Source: Marinovum sp048263515 (lineage in GTDB: Bacteria > Pseudomonadota > Alphaproteobacteria > Rhodobacterales > Rhodobacteraceae). Taken from it: a DNA stretch of 64,000 nt. This document shows, in pieces, positions 9,255-18,771 of the stretch (position 1 is its first letter; each line of letters opens with the position of its first letter). Made by a program: the position numbers and the translations under genes. The DNA lies in contig NZ_JBLXEC010000016.1 of assembly GCF_048263515.1 (NCBI RefSeq), forward strand, positions 1 to 64,000. Reading direction: 5' to 3'. The notes beneath the pieces were generated by a model that saw only the letters and a program-made list of their open reading frames with translations, ran no database searches and was not told the DNA's origin.

Positions 9255-9752
9255 ATGAGTGACGCGATGATCCCGACCCCGGTGGCCCGAAGGGCGCGGC
9301 GGGTGCTGGAGCGGGTCTGTGACGAAGAGCTGCGCCTGAGCACGGCAGAAAGCTGCACCGGCGGGCTGGTCGCCGCGCTTTTCACCGATATCGAGGGCTG
9401 CTCGCATGCCTTCGAGCGGGGCCTTGTGGTCTACAGCGCCGAAGCCAAGCACGAGATGCTGGGGGTGCCGGCGGAGGTGCTCGACACATGCCGCGCAGTG
9501 TCAAGAGAGGCCGCGGTGGCAATGGCCGAGGGGGCGCTCGCGCGCTCCCAGGCCGATCTGGCGGTCTCGGTCACCGGCTTCGCCGGGCCGGCGGGGGACG
9601 AGGGCACCGAAGGCCATGTGCATTTCGCCCTCGCCCGCAGTGGCGTGGCGACCGAGCACAGGGAAGAGGCCTTCGGCGCCATCGGCCGCGATGCGATCCG
9701 GCACAGATGCCTTGAAACCGTGTTGGAAATGCTCGAAAGCTCTTTCCCATGA
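9255..9752 (+). CDS. pncC: Nicotinamide-nucleotide amidohydrolase (CinA C-terminal domain, PncC type)
   Basis: A 165-residue stand-alone CinA-C domain. PncC deamidates nicotinamide mononucleotide to nicotinic acid mononucleotide in bacterial NAD salvage. The catalytic-serine motif TAESCTGG (Ser33) and the later SVTGFAGP glycine loop are present. The start ATG follows AAGGAGG by 7 bases; longer frames upstream run into the SulP remnant. It overlaps nadE by 4 bases (ATGA), so product and next pathway enzyme are coupled. Confidence 0.88.
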   Translation: MSDAMIPTPVARRARRVLERVCDEELRLSTAESCTGGLVAALFTDIEGCSHAFERGLVVYSAEAKHEMLGVPAEVLDTCRAVSREAAVAMAEGALARSQADLAVSVTGFAGPAGDEGTEGHVHFALARSGVATEHREEAFGAIGRDAIRHRCLETVLEMLESSFP

Positions 9753-11812
9753 CCCAAGACAACGCCGCCGCCTTTGCCGCCTTTCACCGCCACGGTTTCA
9801 TCCGTGTGGCCACCTGCACACCGCGGGTCAGGCCCGCCGATGTCGCCTTCAACTGCGAGAGCGTGATCGAGGAGGCCCGCGCCGCCGACCGCGCCCGCGC
9901 CGACCTGCTGGTCTGCCCCGAGCTGTGCCTGTCGTCATACGCCATCGACGACCTGCACATGCAGGAGGCGCTGCTGGCCGAGGTCGAGGCGGCGGTGGCC
10001 CGGGTGACCGAGGCGAGCGCGGAGCTGAGCCCGGTGATCCTGGTCGGTGCGCCGCTGCGCCACGAGGCGCGGCTCTACAATTGCGCGGTGGTGATTTCGC
10101 GCGGCAAGGTGCTGGGGGTGGTGCCGAAGTCCTATCTGCCGAATTACCGCGAGTTCTATGAAAAGCGCTGGTTTGCCCATGGCCGGGGCATCCGTGGCGA
10201 GATCACCGTCGCTGGCGCGCGCGTGCCCTTTGGCGACGACCTGATCTTCGAGGCAAGCGACCTGCCCGGGTTGATCTTTCACGCCGAGATTTGCGAAGAC
10301 CTCTGGACGCCCGCCCCGCCCTCGTCGAATGCCGCCATGGCCGGGGCGCTGATCCTCGCCAACCTCTCGGCGTCGAACATCGTGATCGGCAAGTCGACCG
10401 ACCGGCACTCGCTCTGCCAGTCGCAGTCGATGCGCGGCTTTGCGGCCTATGTCTATTCCGCCGCCGGCCCGGGCGAGAGCACCACAGACCTGGCCTGGGA
10501 CGGTCAGGGGATGATCTACGAGCTGGGCGATCTGCTGGCCGAATCCACCCGCTTTCCGACCGAGCCCGAGCTGACGCTGGCCGATGTCGACGCTGGCCGC
10601 ATCCGGTCCGAGCGGATGCGCACCGGCAGCTTCAACGACGCTGCCCGCCACCATGCGCCGGAGTTCCGCCAGATCCGCTTCGACCACCTACCTCATCACG
10701 AAAACGCCGGGTTGATCAGGCCCTTGCGGCGCTTTCCTTATGTGCCCAACCGGGAAAGCCATCTCGATCAGGATTGCTACGAGGCCTTCAATATCCAGGT
10801 CGAAGGCCTGCGCCGCCGCTTCGAGGCCACCCATGGCAAGACCATGGTGATCGGCATCTCCGGCGGGCTCGATTCCACCCATGCGCTGATCGTTGCGGCC
10901 AAGGCCTGCGACCGCATGGGCCTGCCGCGCGAGCGGATCCTGGCCTTTACCATGCCGGGCTTCGCCACCTCGGATCACACCAAGGACAACGCCTGGAAGC
11001 TGATGCGCGCCATGGGGGTCTCGGCTGACGAGATCGACATTCGCCCCGCCGCCCGGCAGATGCTGTCCGACATGGGCCACCCGTTTTCCGACGGTGAGCC
11101 GGTCTATGATATCACTTTCGAAAACGTTCAGGCGGGGCTGCGCACCGATTACCTGTTTCGGCTGGCCAACCAGCGGCAGGGGTTTGTCATCGGCACCGGC
11201 GACCTGAGCGAGCTGGCGCTGGGTTGGTGCACCTATGGCGTCGGCGACCAGATGAGCCATTACGCGGTCAACGCCGGCGTTCCCAAGACGCTGATCCAAT
11301 ACCTGATCCGCTGGACCACCCGCACCGGCCAGTTCGATGCCGAGACCGACCGGGTGCTGGAGGCGATCCTCGAGACCGAGATTTCGCCGGAACTGGTGCC
11401 CGCCGGCGAGGACGAGGAAATCCAGAGCACGGAGTCGATGATCGGGCCTTACGAGTTGAACGATTTCTTCCTCTATCACACCATGCGTTACGGGCATGCG
11501 CCGTCGAAGGTGGCCTTCCTCGCCTGGCACGCCTGGCATGACGTCTCCGAGGGGCGCTGGCCCGAAGGTTTCCCCGAGGCCAAGCGCAATGCCTATGACC
11601 TCGAGACCATCCGACATTGGCTGGAGAAGTTCCTGTTCCGCTTCTTCGCCACCAGCCAGTTCAAGCGCTCGGCCCTGCCCAACGGCCCCAAGGTCAGCCC
11701 CGGCGGCGCGCTTAGCCCGCGCGGTGACTGGCGCGCGCCGTCAGACAGCGTGGCGACGCCCTGGCTTAAAGAACTGCGGGACAATGTGCCGGAGACCTGG
11801 CCGGAGATCTGA
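9749..11812 (+). CDS. nadE: Glutamine-dependent NAD+ synthetase
   Basis: A 687-residue two-domain enzyme that makes NAD+ from nicotinic acid adenine dinucleotide using glutamine nitrogen. The nitrilase-type glutaminase domain (about 15-330) has the Glu58-Lys127-Cys182 triad (LLVCPEL, VVPKSYLPNY, AEICEDLW). The synthetase domain holds the PP-loop SGGLDS (371-376). Its length suits the large NadE form. The 4-base overlap with pncC groups NAD recycling and synthesis in one transcript. Confidence 0.93.
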   Translation: MTQDNAAAFAAFHRHGFIRVATCTPRVRPADVAFNCESVIEEARAADRARADLLVCPELCLSSYAIDDLHMQEALLAEVEAAVARVTEASAELSPVILVGAPLRHEARLYNCAVVISRGKVLGVVPKSYLPNYREFYEKRWFAHGRGIRGEITVAGARVPFGDDLIFEASDLPGLIFHAEICEDLWTPAPPSSNAAMAGALILANLSASNIVIGKSTDRHSLCQSQSMRGFAAYVYSAAGPGESTTDLAWDGQGMIYELGDLLAESTRFPTEPELTLADVDAGRIRSERMRTGSFNDAARHHAPEFRQIRFDHLPHHENAGLIRPLRRFPYVPNRESHLDQDCYEAFNIQVEGLRRRFEATHGKTMVIGISGGLDSTHALIVAAKACDRMGLPRERILAFTMPGFATSDHTKDNAWKLMRAMGVSADEIDIRPAARQMLSDMGHPFSDGEPVYDITFENVQAGLRTDYLFRLANQRQGFVIGTGDLSELALGWCTYGVGDQMSHYAVNAGVPKTLIQYLIRWTTRTGQFDAETDRVLEAILETEISPELVPAGEDEEIQSTESMIGPYELNDFFLYHTMRYGHAPSKVAFLAWHAWHDVSEGRWPEGFPEAKRNAYDLETIRHWLEKFLFRFFATSQFKRSALPNGPKVSPGGALSPRGDWRAPSDSVATPWLKELRDNVPETWPEI

Positions 11813-11961
11813 GGCTTCCCGCCAGAGCATAGCGTCGTGCGCATCACTGGCGGCCCGGCGTCACCGCCGAGACGCAGCGTTCTTTCCGTGTCAGCCACGG
11901 TGACCAGCCATTGCCCCTGCCCCGCGCCGGGCTACCTGCGGTGAGTTGATCTCATCAGGAT

Positions 11962-12885
11962 ATGCCAGTGGAACACGTTTCAATCGACCTTTGGGCCGCC
12001 AATCTCGAGCCCGGGGTGCCCGACCTGCAGACCTGGCTTGCCCAGTTGGACGCCCGCGCGGCGCAGACCGCCGCCCTTGGTGCGCAGATGCTGGTGCTGC
12101 CCGAGTTTGCCTGCGCGCAATGGCTGACATTCGCGCCCTTGGACATGCCCAAGGAAAACACCCTCGGCTGGCTTTACGAGTGCGGCGAGCACGCGCTGGA
12201 TGCCATTGCCGAGATGACCACGCGGCATGGCATTTCGATCCTGCCCGGCACCATCCCCTTTGCCGCCGGCAACAAGGACGGCGTGCCGACCTATCTCAAC
12301 CGCGCCTGGCTGCTGACGCCGGACGGCGCGCGCCACAGCCAGGACAAGCTCAGCCTCACACCGCTCGAGGCCCAGGGCGCCGGCGGTGTCACCGTGCATG
12401 GCGACAGCATCAACGTGATCGAATGGAACGGGCTGCGGCTGGCGATGATCATCTGCCTCGACAGCGAGTTCACCGACCTCTGGTCGCGGCTGGGGGCGCT
12501 TGATCTCGACGTGATCATTGTTCCGGCCAAGACTGACATGATCACCGGCTACAACCGCGTCTTCGGCTGCGCCCGCGCCCGCGCGATCGAGCTGCAGACC
12601 GTGGTCTGCGTGCTGGGTGCGGTCGGTGTGCCCTTTGGCCAGCCCGTGACCGATACCGGCGTCGGCGGGGCGAGCGTCTTTCTGCCCTGCGACGTGAATG
12701 TCTCGCTCGATGGCTGCCACGCAACGCTGGCGCCGCAGACGGCGGCGATGATGACCGACCACGTGCTGATGGCCGCTGACATCCCCGTTGGTGCCGTCCG
12801 CCGGCTGCGCAACGGCCATGCCGAGGCCGAGGTCTGCCCGGCGCAATGGGATGCCGGGCATCTCACGGTCAACGACCCGGCCTGA
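11962..12885 (+). CDS. Nitrilase-superfamily carbon-nitrogen hydrolase
   Basis: A 307-residue amidase/nitrilase-fold protein with the complete catalytic triad: Glu48 (VLPEF), Lys129 (QDKLSLTP) and Cys165 (MIICLDSEF). The cytoplasmic enzyme hydrolyses a C-N bond of an amide, nitrile or carbamoyl compound, and the substrate is not evident. It follows nadE by 149 bp with no clear terminator between them. It might process an amide in the same nitrogen economy, but this is guesswork. Confidence 0.85.
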   Translation: MPVEHVSIDLWAANLEPGVPDLQTWLAQLDARAAQTAALGAQMLVLPEFACAQWLTFAPLDMPKENTLGWLYECGEHALDAIAEMTTRHGISILPGTIPFAAGNKDGVPTYLNRAWLLTPDGARHSQDKLSLTPLEAQGAGGVTVHGDSINVIEWNGLRLAMIICLDSEFTDLWSRLGALDLDVIIVPAKTDMITGYNRVFGCARARAIELQTVVCVLGAVGVPFGQPVTDTGVGGASVFLPCDVNVSLDGCHATLAPQTAAMMTDHVLMAADIPVGAVRRLRNGHAEAEVCPAQWDAGHLTVNDPA

Positions 12886-12889
12886 GCGC

Positions 12890-13300
12890 TCAGCTGCTGC
12901 GGAAGACATGCACCGCACAGGGCGCGTGTCGCACCACCCGCGCGGCGGTCGAGCCAAGCAGGAAGTCGCTGAAATCCGGCTTGTGAGAGCCGATGACGAT
13001 GCAGTCGATGGCATGTTCGTCGGCATAGTCGATCAGCGTCCGATAAGTATGGCCGCGCACGATCTTGGCGCTGATGCCCTCGATATGCGCGGTCTTCTCG
13101 ACCAGCAGCCGCCGCGCCCTCTCGAAGCCTTCGCGCACCGCGTTCTCGCCGAGATAGGCGCTGACCGACGAAGGCGGCGCCTCGAAAACGTGGATCGCCA
13201 CGATCTCGGCACCCGGGTTGCACAGCGCCTGGGCGATTTCGAGCATCTGCGGCGAGATGCCGTGATCGAGCGCCATGGCCACGAGGATCTTGTAGTACAT
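12890..13300 (-). CDS. Universal stress protein, UspA family, linked to TRAP transporter
   Basis: A 136-residue USP domain. It starts MYYKILVAMALDHG and has the UspF-like loop GSHKPDFSDFLLGSTA near the C-terminus (about 104-119). AAAGGAGAG precedes the ATG by 5 bases. It is the last gene of the TRAP operon, 26 bp after the permease stop. In Halomonas the similarly placed TeaD binds ATP and modulates the TeaABC TRAP system, so a comparable role is a fair inference. Confidence 0.88.
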   Translation of the reverse strand: MYYKILVAMALDHGISPQMLEIAQALCNPGAEIVAIHVFEAPPSSVSAYLGENAVREGFERARRLLVEKTAHIEGISAKIVRGHTYRTLIDYADEHAIDCIVIGSHKPDFSDFLLGSTAARVVRHAPCAVHVFRSS

Positions 13301-13326
13301 CGAACTCTCCTTTGCGCCGTCGGGGG

Positions 13327-15645
13327 TCAGTTGCCGTAGATGTAATTCGGCAGCCAGAGCGCGATCTGCGGGAAGATGAAGATCAGGATCAAGCCGATCA
13401 GCTGGATCACCATGAATTGCATCATCCCGAGATAGATGTCGCGCAGATCCCATTCTGGCACCACCCCCTTGAGGAAGTAAGCCGAAAGCGCCACCGGCGG
13501 ACTGAGCCAGGCGGTCTGCAGGTTGACCGCCACCAGGATCGCGAACCAGATCAGCAGGTCGTTCTGGTTCTCGAAGCCGAGGTCGAGCGAGATCACCGTG
13601 GGGATCAGGATCGGCACGATGATCAGCACGATCGGCACCCATTCCAGCGGCCAACCCAAGAGGAAGATCAGCGCCATGATCAGCATCAGGATCAGCACCG
13701 GCGGCATGTCGAGCGCCAGAAGCAGTTCGGTCAGCATCTTCGGCGTGCCGAGGTTCGAGAAGACCGCGCCGAAGAAGTTCGACGCCGCCACCAGGAACAT
13801 GATCAACACGGTAATCTCGAGGCTCTTGATCAGCGCGTCGTAAAGGCCCGGGATAGTGAACTTGCGATAGAGCATCGACAAGAGCACCGCGCCGAATGCG
13901 CCGCAGGCCGAGGCCTCGGCCGGGGTGGCCCAGCCCGCGAGGATCGAGCCCAGGGCAAAGGCGATCAGTACCGTCGGCGGCACCAGCCCCATGAAGAACT
14001 CGTACCAGAGGTCCGAGAAGTAGAAGCCGCCGGGCTTGGTCCGGTGCAGCCAGGTGTAGACGACATACATCAAACCGATCCAGGCCAGCGGCACAATCAG
14101 CGCGCCGAAGAAAAAGCCGAAGCCGGTGGTGATGCCTTTCGTTATCAGCCACATCAGCACGATCAGCGAGGCCATGACGAGGATGACTTCCAGCAGGTAG
14201 AATCTCGAGGTCTCCGGCTGGTCCTCCGGCGGCAGGATCGGCCCGAGACTGGGGTTGAGCCAGCAGCGCCCCAGAGCATAGAGCAGGTAGAGCCCGGCCA
14301 GCATCACCCCGGGAATGATCGCTGCGCGGAACAGGTCGGTCACCGGCACCTCGAGCACCGGCCCCATGACGATCAGCATGATCGACGGCGGGATCAGGAT
14401 GCCCAGCGTGCCGCCTGCGGTGATCGTGCCGGCGGCCAGCCGCACGTCATAACCCGACTTGTTCATCGTGCGCGCCGCCATGATGCCCAGAATGGTGACC
14501 GAAGCGCCGACGATGCCGGTCGCGGCGGCAAAGATCGTCGAGACAAAGAGCACCGCGATGAACAGCGCCCCGCGCGTCCGGCTCATCATCATCTGCACCG
14601 CCTGGAACAGCCGCTCCATCAGCCCGGCCTTCTCCATCACGATGCCCATGAAGATGAAGAGCGGCACCGCCACCAGTTGATCGGACAGCATGACTGAGTT
14701 GGTCTGCAGCGTCATCAGGAAGGTGGCGAGCTTGAAATTCGCACCCCAGGTGCCGAAAACGAAACCCAAAAAGATCAGGGTAAAGGAGATCGGAAAGCCC
14801 ACGAAGATGGCAAAGAGCATCACCGCCAGCATGATCAGCCCGATGATCGGCTTGTCGACATCCAGAAGTCCATCGCGGCCAAAGGCAGCTGTCCACCAAT
14901 CGGCAAGTGGCACGACATCGGGAAAGAACACGCCCCCGGTGACGATGAGCAGACCCACCGCATAGAACGGCAGGATCTTCAGGAACCGCGCCTCGCGCTC
15001 CTTGCCCATCTTGTGGAAGGCGCGGAACAGTTCGGGGAATCCTTGCAGCAGCAACAGCAGCGCGCCCACCGGCATCGCCAGCCGCGCCGGCCAGAGCACC
15101 GGCGCCCAGGTGCTGTCGCTGGCCTGTTCGCCGGAAACAAAGGACTTGAGCCAGTATTCCGACGAGACCCAGGTGAAGAACAGCATCGCCGGGATGTAGA
15201 AGGCGAGGTAAAGCACCGCGTCGACGGTGGCCTGCGTCTTGTCCGACCAGTTGCGATAAAGGAAATCGGCGCGGATGTGCACGCCGCGCATCAGCGCATA
15301 GCCGGCCGCCGCCATGAAGAGCACGCCGCCCAGCATCCGGGCGATGTCATAGACCCAGAGCGTCGGGCCGAAGCCCCAGGCGATGGCCACGTCGTTCATG
15401 CCGTTCTGGGTCAGGACGGCAAACATGTTGCGCGAAAAGACTTCGTAGACGATGGCCAGGATCAGCGGGATCATCAGCAGGCAGATGATCCGCCCGGCCC
15501 AGAGGTTGATCACGTCGATGGTGGCGGTGATCGGCCTCTGCCAGGCGGTCATGTCCTCCGGCGTCTGCCCCGGCTCTTCAGCGCGCCGCTCGGCGATAAG
15601 CTCGTCGGTGATGTCGAGCTCTTCGGGGATTACCTCTTCGGCCAT
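13327..15645 (-). CDS. TRAP transporter permease, small and large subunits fused (DctQ-DctM)
   Basis: A 772-residue inner-membrane protein. Residues about 35-250 match the four-helix DctQ small subunit. Residues about 285-772 form the DctM large subunit, with the repeats typical of the family (VPLFIFMGIVMEKAGLMERL, GTLGILIPPSIMLIVMG). Natural QM fusions occur in TRAP systems. The ATG chosen lies two codons inside a possible GTG start. The gene sits between the receptor gene upstream and a USP gene downstream, all in one direction. Confidence 0.9.
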   Translation of the reverse strand: MAEEVIPEELDITDELIAERRAEEPGQTPEDMTAWQRPITATIDVINLWAGRIICLLMIPLILAIVYEVFSRNMFAVLTQNGMNDVAIAWGFGPTLWVYDIARMLGGVLFMAAAGYALMRGVHIRADFLYRNWSDKTQATVDAVLYLAFYIPAMLFFTWVSSEYWLKSFVSGEQASDSTWAPVLWPARLAMPVGALLLLLQGFPELFRAFHKMGKEREARFLKILPFYAVGLLIVTGGVFFPDVVPLADWWTAAFGRDGLLDVDKPIIGLIMLAVMLFAIFVGFPISFTLIFLGFVFGTWGANFKLATFLMTLQTNSVMLSDQLVAVPLFIFMGIVMEKAGLMERLFQAVQMMMSRTRGALFIAVLFVSTIFAAATGIVGASVTILGIMAARTMNKSGYDVRLAAGTITAGGTLGILIPPSIMLIVMGPVLEVPVTDLFRAAIIPGVMLAGLYLLYALGRCWLNPSLGPILPPEDQPETSRFYLLEVILVMASLIVLMWLITKGITTGFGFFFGALIVPLAWIGLMYVVYTWLHRTKPGGFYFSDLWYEFFMGLVPPTVLIAFALGSILAGWATPAEASACGAFGAVLLSMLYRKFTIPGLYDALIKSLEITVLIMFLVAASNFFGAVFSNLGTPKMLTELLLALDMPPVLILMLIMALIFLLGWPLEWVPIVLIIVPILIPTVISLDLGFENQNDLLIWFAILVAVNLQTAWLSPPVALSAYFLKGVVPEWDLRDIYLGMMQFMVIQLIGLILIFIFPQIALWLPNYIYGN

Positions 15646-15687
15646 TGCCACCCGTCCCTGTCGTTCTTCTTGTTGAATGTCGTCAGT

Positions 15688-15717
15688 GGAAAAGCCCCGG
15701 ACGCGCCGGGGCTTTCC
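15688..15717 (-). terminator. Intercistronic hairpin between TRAP receptor and permease genes
   Basis: Perfect 10-bp stem aaagccccgg (15691-15700) / ccggggcttt (15706-15715) with a 5-base loop. On the transcribed minus strand it is followed by only four T. It lies 13 bases after the receptor stop. It is probably a leaky terminator or mRNA-stabilising structure that makes more receptor than permease. Confidence 0.7.
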
Positions 15718-15729
15718 AGGCTGTTGCGC

Positions 15730-16824
15730 CTACTTCAGCGTATCCGCGAAGGCCCGGCCCAGGTTGGCGTTCGAGGTCTGCGCCCCGGCCCAGAACGGCA
15801 CCGCTACTTCGGCAAAGTCCTTCTGGCTCTGCCAGACCTCGGCAAAGAACTCGTTCTCGGCGGCATTGGTCTCGAGCGCGGCCTTGGCGGCGGCCATGTA
15901 CTCGGTGAAGTAATCCGCCGGGGTGTCATGCAGGATGACGCCGTGGTTCTCGGTCAGGTCCTTCAGCGCCTTGCCGTTTTCGTAGATGCGATAGGACATC
16001 GACTTGGACAGCGAGGCATTGGCCGCCACTTCCAGCGCCTTCTTCTCGAGATCGGTCAGCCCCTCGTAGACATCGCCGTTGATGTAGAGGTCGGCGTTCA
16101 CGACGACCTGGTGCAGGCCCTGCAGGTAGTAGTGCTTCAGCACCTTCTGAAAGCCGAAGACCGAGTCGGGCTTGGGGCAGCACCATTCGGCGGCGTCGAT
16201 CGTGCCTTTCTCCAGCGCCGGCAGGATGTCACCGCCGCCCATGGCAACCGAGGCCACGCCGATATCCTTGTAGGTCTGGCCGGGAATGCCCGGAGGCGTG
16301 CGGAAGCGGTACTTGCGGAAATCGGCCATGCTCTCGATCGGTTCCTTGAACCATCCCAGCGCCTCGGGGCCGACCGGCTGCAGCATGAAGCCTTTGACGT
16401 TCATGCCCATCTCGTCCCAGAGCTGGTCGTAGAGCTCCTTGCCGCCGCCGTACTGGAACCACGACACGAAGGCGATATTGTCGATGCCGACACCGGCGCC
16501 CGCCACGGGCGAGCCAAAGAGCATCGCCGCCGGGTGCTTGCCCGACCAGTAGTGCGTCCAGGCAAAGCCGCCCTCGATCAGACCGCTGTCCACCGCATCA
16601 AGCGTTTCGCGCACGCCCACGACAGCCCCGGCCGGCAGCACTTCGATCTTGAGCGATCCGCCGGTCAGCGCCGCCACGTCGGCGGCAAAATCCTCGAGCA
16701 TGTGCACTTCGTCGGCCTGCGCCGGGATCACCGATTGCACGCGGATCACGGTTTCGGCCAGCGCCGCCGAGGCGGTCAGGGCAAGGGCCGCGACCCCGGT
16801 TGTCAAAGTCTTGAGGTTGAACAT
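15730..16824 (-). CDS. TRAP transporter periplasmic substrate-binding protein (DctP family)
   Basis: A 364-residue periplasmic receptor. A Sec signal peptide (1-23, cleaved near ALA-E) precedes the DctP fold. The conserved substrate arginine region FRKYRFRTPPG lies in the middle, and AAEWCCPKPD follows. The family resembles TakP-like receptors for 2-oxoacids and other carboxylates, but the ligand cannot be fixed. GGGAGG stands 7 bases before the ATG; an ATG overlapping that Shine-Dalgarno was rejected. It receives substrate for the fused DctQM permease next door. Confidence 0.9.
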   Translation of the reverse strand: MFNLKTLTTGVAALALTASAALAETVIRVQSVIPAQADEVHMLEDFAADVAALTGGSLKIEVLPAGAVVGVRETLDAVDSGLIEGGFAWTHYWSGKHPAAMLFGSPVAGAGVGIDNIAFVSWFQYGGGKELYDQLWDEMGMNVKGFMLQPVGPEALGWFKEPIESMADFRKYRFRTPPGIPGQTYKDIGVASVAMGGGDILPALEKGTIDAAEWCCPKPDSVFGFQKVLKHYYLQGLHQVVVNADLYINGDVYEGLTDLEKKALEVAANASLSKSMSYRIYENGKALKDLTENHGVILHDTPADYFTEYMAAAKAALETNAAENEFFAEVWQSQKDFAEVAVPFWAGAQTSNANLGRAFADTLK

Positions 16825-16906
16825 CAATTTTCCTCCCATGATGCGTTTGCCTTCTGCTTTTGTTATCGGGCCGGCGGCGAAGGCACGGGTCCGGTCCCCT
16901 GGTCGT

Positions 16907-16940
16907 TTCGGCGGCCCCCCTCCCTGAACGGGCCGCCGAA
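16907..16940 (-). other. Perfect GC-rich hairpin between GMC and TRAP receptor genes
   Basis: An 11-bp perfect inverted repeat ttcggcggccc / gggccgccgaa with a 12-base loop, in the 236-bp gap between the GMC dehydrogenase and dctP-type genes. There is no T run, so it is more likely an mRNA-processing or stability element than a terminator. I see nothing else in this gap. Confidence 0.55.
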
Positions 16941-17060
16941 GCTCTTGTCTCCTGACGCCGCGACTCTCCCGGTCGCATGTCTGGCGTTTCGTATCCCGAC
17001 GACCTCCCCTCGCAGGGCAGGCCGCCGGAATTCCTGGTGTCTCGCGATCTGTCCTGTCGC

Positions 17061-18662
17061 CTAAGCGGTACACTCCTCCAGAATGAGATCGCTGGCGCGT
17101 TCGCCGATCATGATCGCCGGGGCGTTGGTATTGCCGCTGACGATCTGCGGCATGATCGAGGCATCTGCGACGCGCAGGCCGGTGACCCCGCGCACCTTCA
17201 AGCTCGGGTCCACCACGGCCATCGGATCGATGCCCATCTTGCAGGTGCCCGTCGGGTGATAGATCGTGACCGCCGTGCGCCGCGCCCAGTCGAGCGTCGC
17301 GGCCTCGTCGTCGAAGGCCACGTCCGGTCCGGGGGCATGCTCTTCCATGATATGCGATCTCAGCGGATCGTGGCCGGCAATCTTGCGAGCGATCTGAATG
17401 CCTTTGACGATTGTCTTCTGGTCGGTCGGCGTGGCGAGATAATTCGGATGGATCGCCGGGTGGTCGTCCATGCTGGCCGAGGTCAGGCTCAGATGGCCGG
17501 CGCTTTCGGGGCGCAGCTGCAGCACCGAAGCGGTGAAGGCCGAGAATCTGTGCGGCCCTTCCGCCGGGCTGTCGGCGCTGAACGGCTGGATGTGGAACTG
17601 GATGTCCGGCGTCTCGAGATGCGGCTCGGTCTTCAGGAAGCCGGTGCCGAGGCTCGCCGCCATGGTCATCGGGCCGCGCTGGGTCAGGGCATATTGCAAG
17701 GCAATGCGCGCCTGTTTCAGCAGGCTGCTGGTCTCGGTGTTGATGGTGCTGAGGTCGGTCTTGAACACCGGCCGCGCCTGCAGGTGATCCTGCAGGTTGC
17801 GCCCTACCCCCTTGAGGTCGGCCTGCACCTCGATCCCCAGCGGCGCCAGCGCCGCGCCATCGCCGATCCCTGAAAGCATGAGGATCTGCGGCGAACCGAT
17901 CGCCCCGGCGCTCAGGATCACCTCGGCACGGGCGCGGATCTCGTGGAAGGTATTGCCGAGACGCACCCGCACGCCCACCGCACGGCCGGCTTCCAGCAGC
18001 ACCTTCTCGGTCTGCGCATTGGGGATCACCTCGAGGTTCTTCCGCCCCCGCGCCGGCTTGAGATAGGCCACCGCCGAGGAACAGCGCCGCCCGCCGCGCA
18101 TCGTCAGCTGGAAATAGCCCACGCCCTCCTGGTCGGCGCCGTTGTAGTCGCGCGCCTTCGGATAGCCGGCCGCCTGCGCCGCCTCGATCCAGCGGTCCAC
18201 CACCTCGCGGGTCAGCCGCGAGGTCTGCACCGAAAGCGGCCCGTCGCGGCCGCGCAGATTCTCGGGGTCTTCGCCCTCCCAGCGCTCGGCGCGCTTGAAA
18301 CAGGGCAGCACGTCCTCCCACGACCAGCCGCGACAGCCGGCCTGCGCCCAGCCGTCGTAATCCTGCGGCTGTCCGCGCACATAAAGCAGACCGTTGATCG
18401 AGCTCGACCCGCCCAGCACCCGCCCCCGCGGCCAGGGAATGGCGCGGCCGGCGATGCCGGGATCGGCCTCGGTGCGATAGCGCCAGTCGGTGCGCGGGTC
18501 GCCCATGGTGCGGAAATAGCCGACGGGGATGTGGATCCAGGGATTGGTGTCACGCGGTCCCGCCTCGAGCAGCGCAACGCTGTAGCGCCCGCTTTCCGAC
18601 AGCCGGTTGGCAAGCGCACAACCGGCAGACCCGGCCCCCACGATGACGAAATCAAACTCCAT
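17061..18662 (-). CDS. GMC-family FAD-dependent oxidoreductase (choline/alcohol dehydrogenase type)
   Basis: A 533-residue flavoenzyme. The N-terminal dinucleotide motif GAGSAGC occupies residues 9-15, the second GMC signature GSSSINGLLYVRG lies near residue 80-95, and the active-site His is in IYHPTGTCKMG near the C-terminus. These enzymes oxidise alcohols such as choline or polyethylene glycol. AGGGAGG precedes the ATG by 5 bases. It heads the TRAP operon and faces an IclR gene, so the alcohol imported, or its product, is probably the TRAP ligand. Confidence 0.9.
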   Translation of the reverse strand: MEFDFVIVGAGSAGCALANRLSESGRYSVALLEAGPRDTNPWIHIPVGYFRTMGDPRTDWRYRTEADPGIAGRAIPWPRGRVLGGSSSINGLLYVRGQPQDYDGWAQAGCRGWSWEDVLPCFKRAERWEGEDPENLRGRDGPLSVQTSRLTREVVDRWIEAAQAAGYPKARDYNGADQEGVGYFQLTMRGGRRCSSAVAYLKPARGRKNLEVIPNAQTEKVLLEAGRAVGVRVRLGNTFHEIRARAEVILSAGAIGSPQILMLSGIGDGAALAPLGIEVQADLKGVGRNLQDHLQARPVFKTDLSTINTETSSLLKQARIALQYALTQRGPMTMAASLGTGFLKTEPHLETPDIQFHIQPFSADSPAEGPHRFSAFTASVLQLRPESAGHLSLTSASMDDHPAIHPNYLATPTDQKTIVKGIQIARKIAGHDPLRSHIMEEHAPGPDVAFDDEAATLDWARRTAVTIYHPTGTCKMGIDPMAVVDPSLKVRGVTGLRVADASIMPQIVSGNTNAPAIMIGERASDLILEECTA

Positions 18663-18771
18663 GCGCCTCCCTATCAGCAAAATTGGGACTAAAGGTCTCG
18701 ATTTTTACCGCATGGGCAGGCTACAGTGATTCGGGTACAAGTCCACAAACTATTTGCAGGGACCCCCTCGG

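Noticed and set aside
15013..17064. 683-codon open frame on the plus strand
   Set aside because: It is antisense to the TRAP receptor and permease genes, has an Arg/His/Gly-rich composition and no family resemblance; a shadow caused by high GC.
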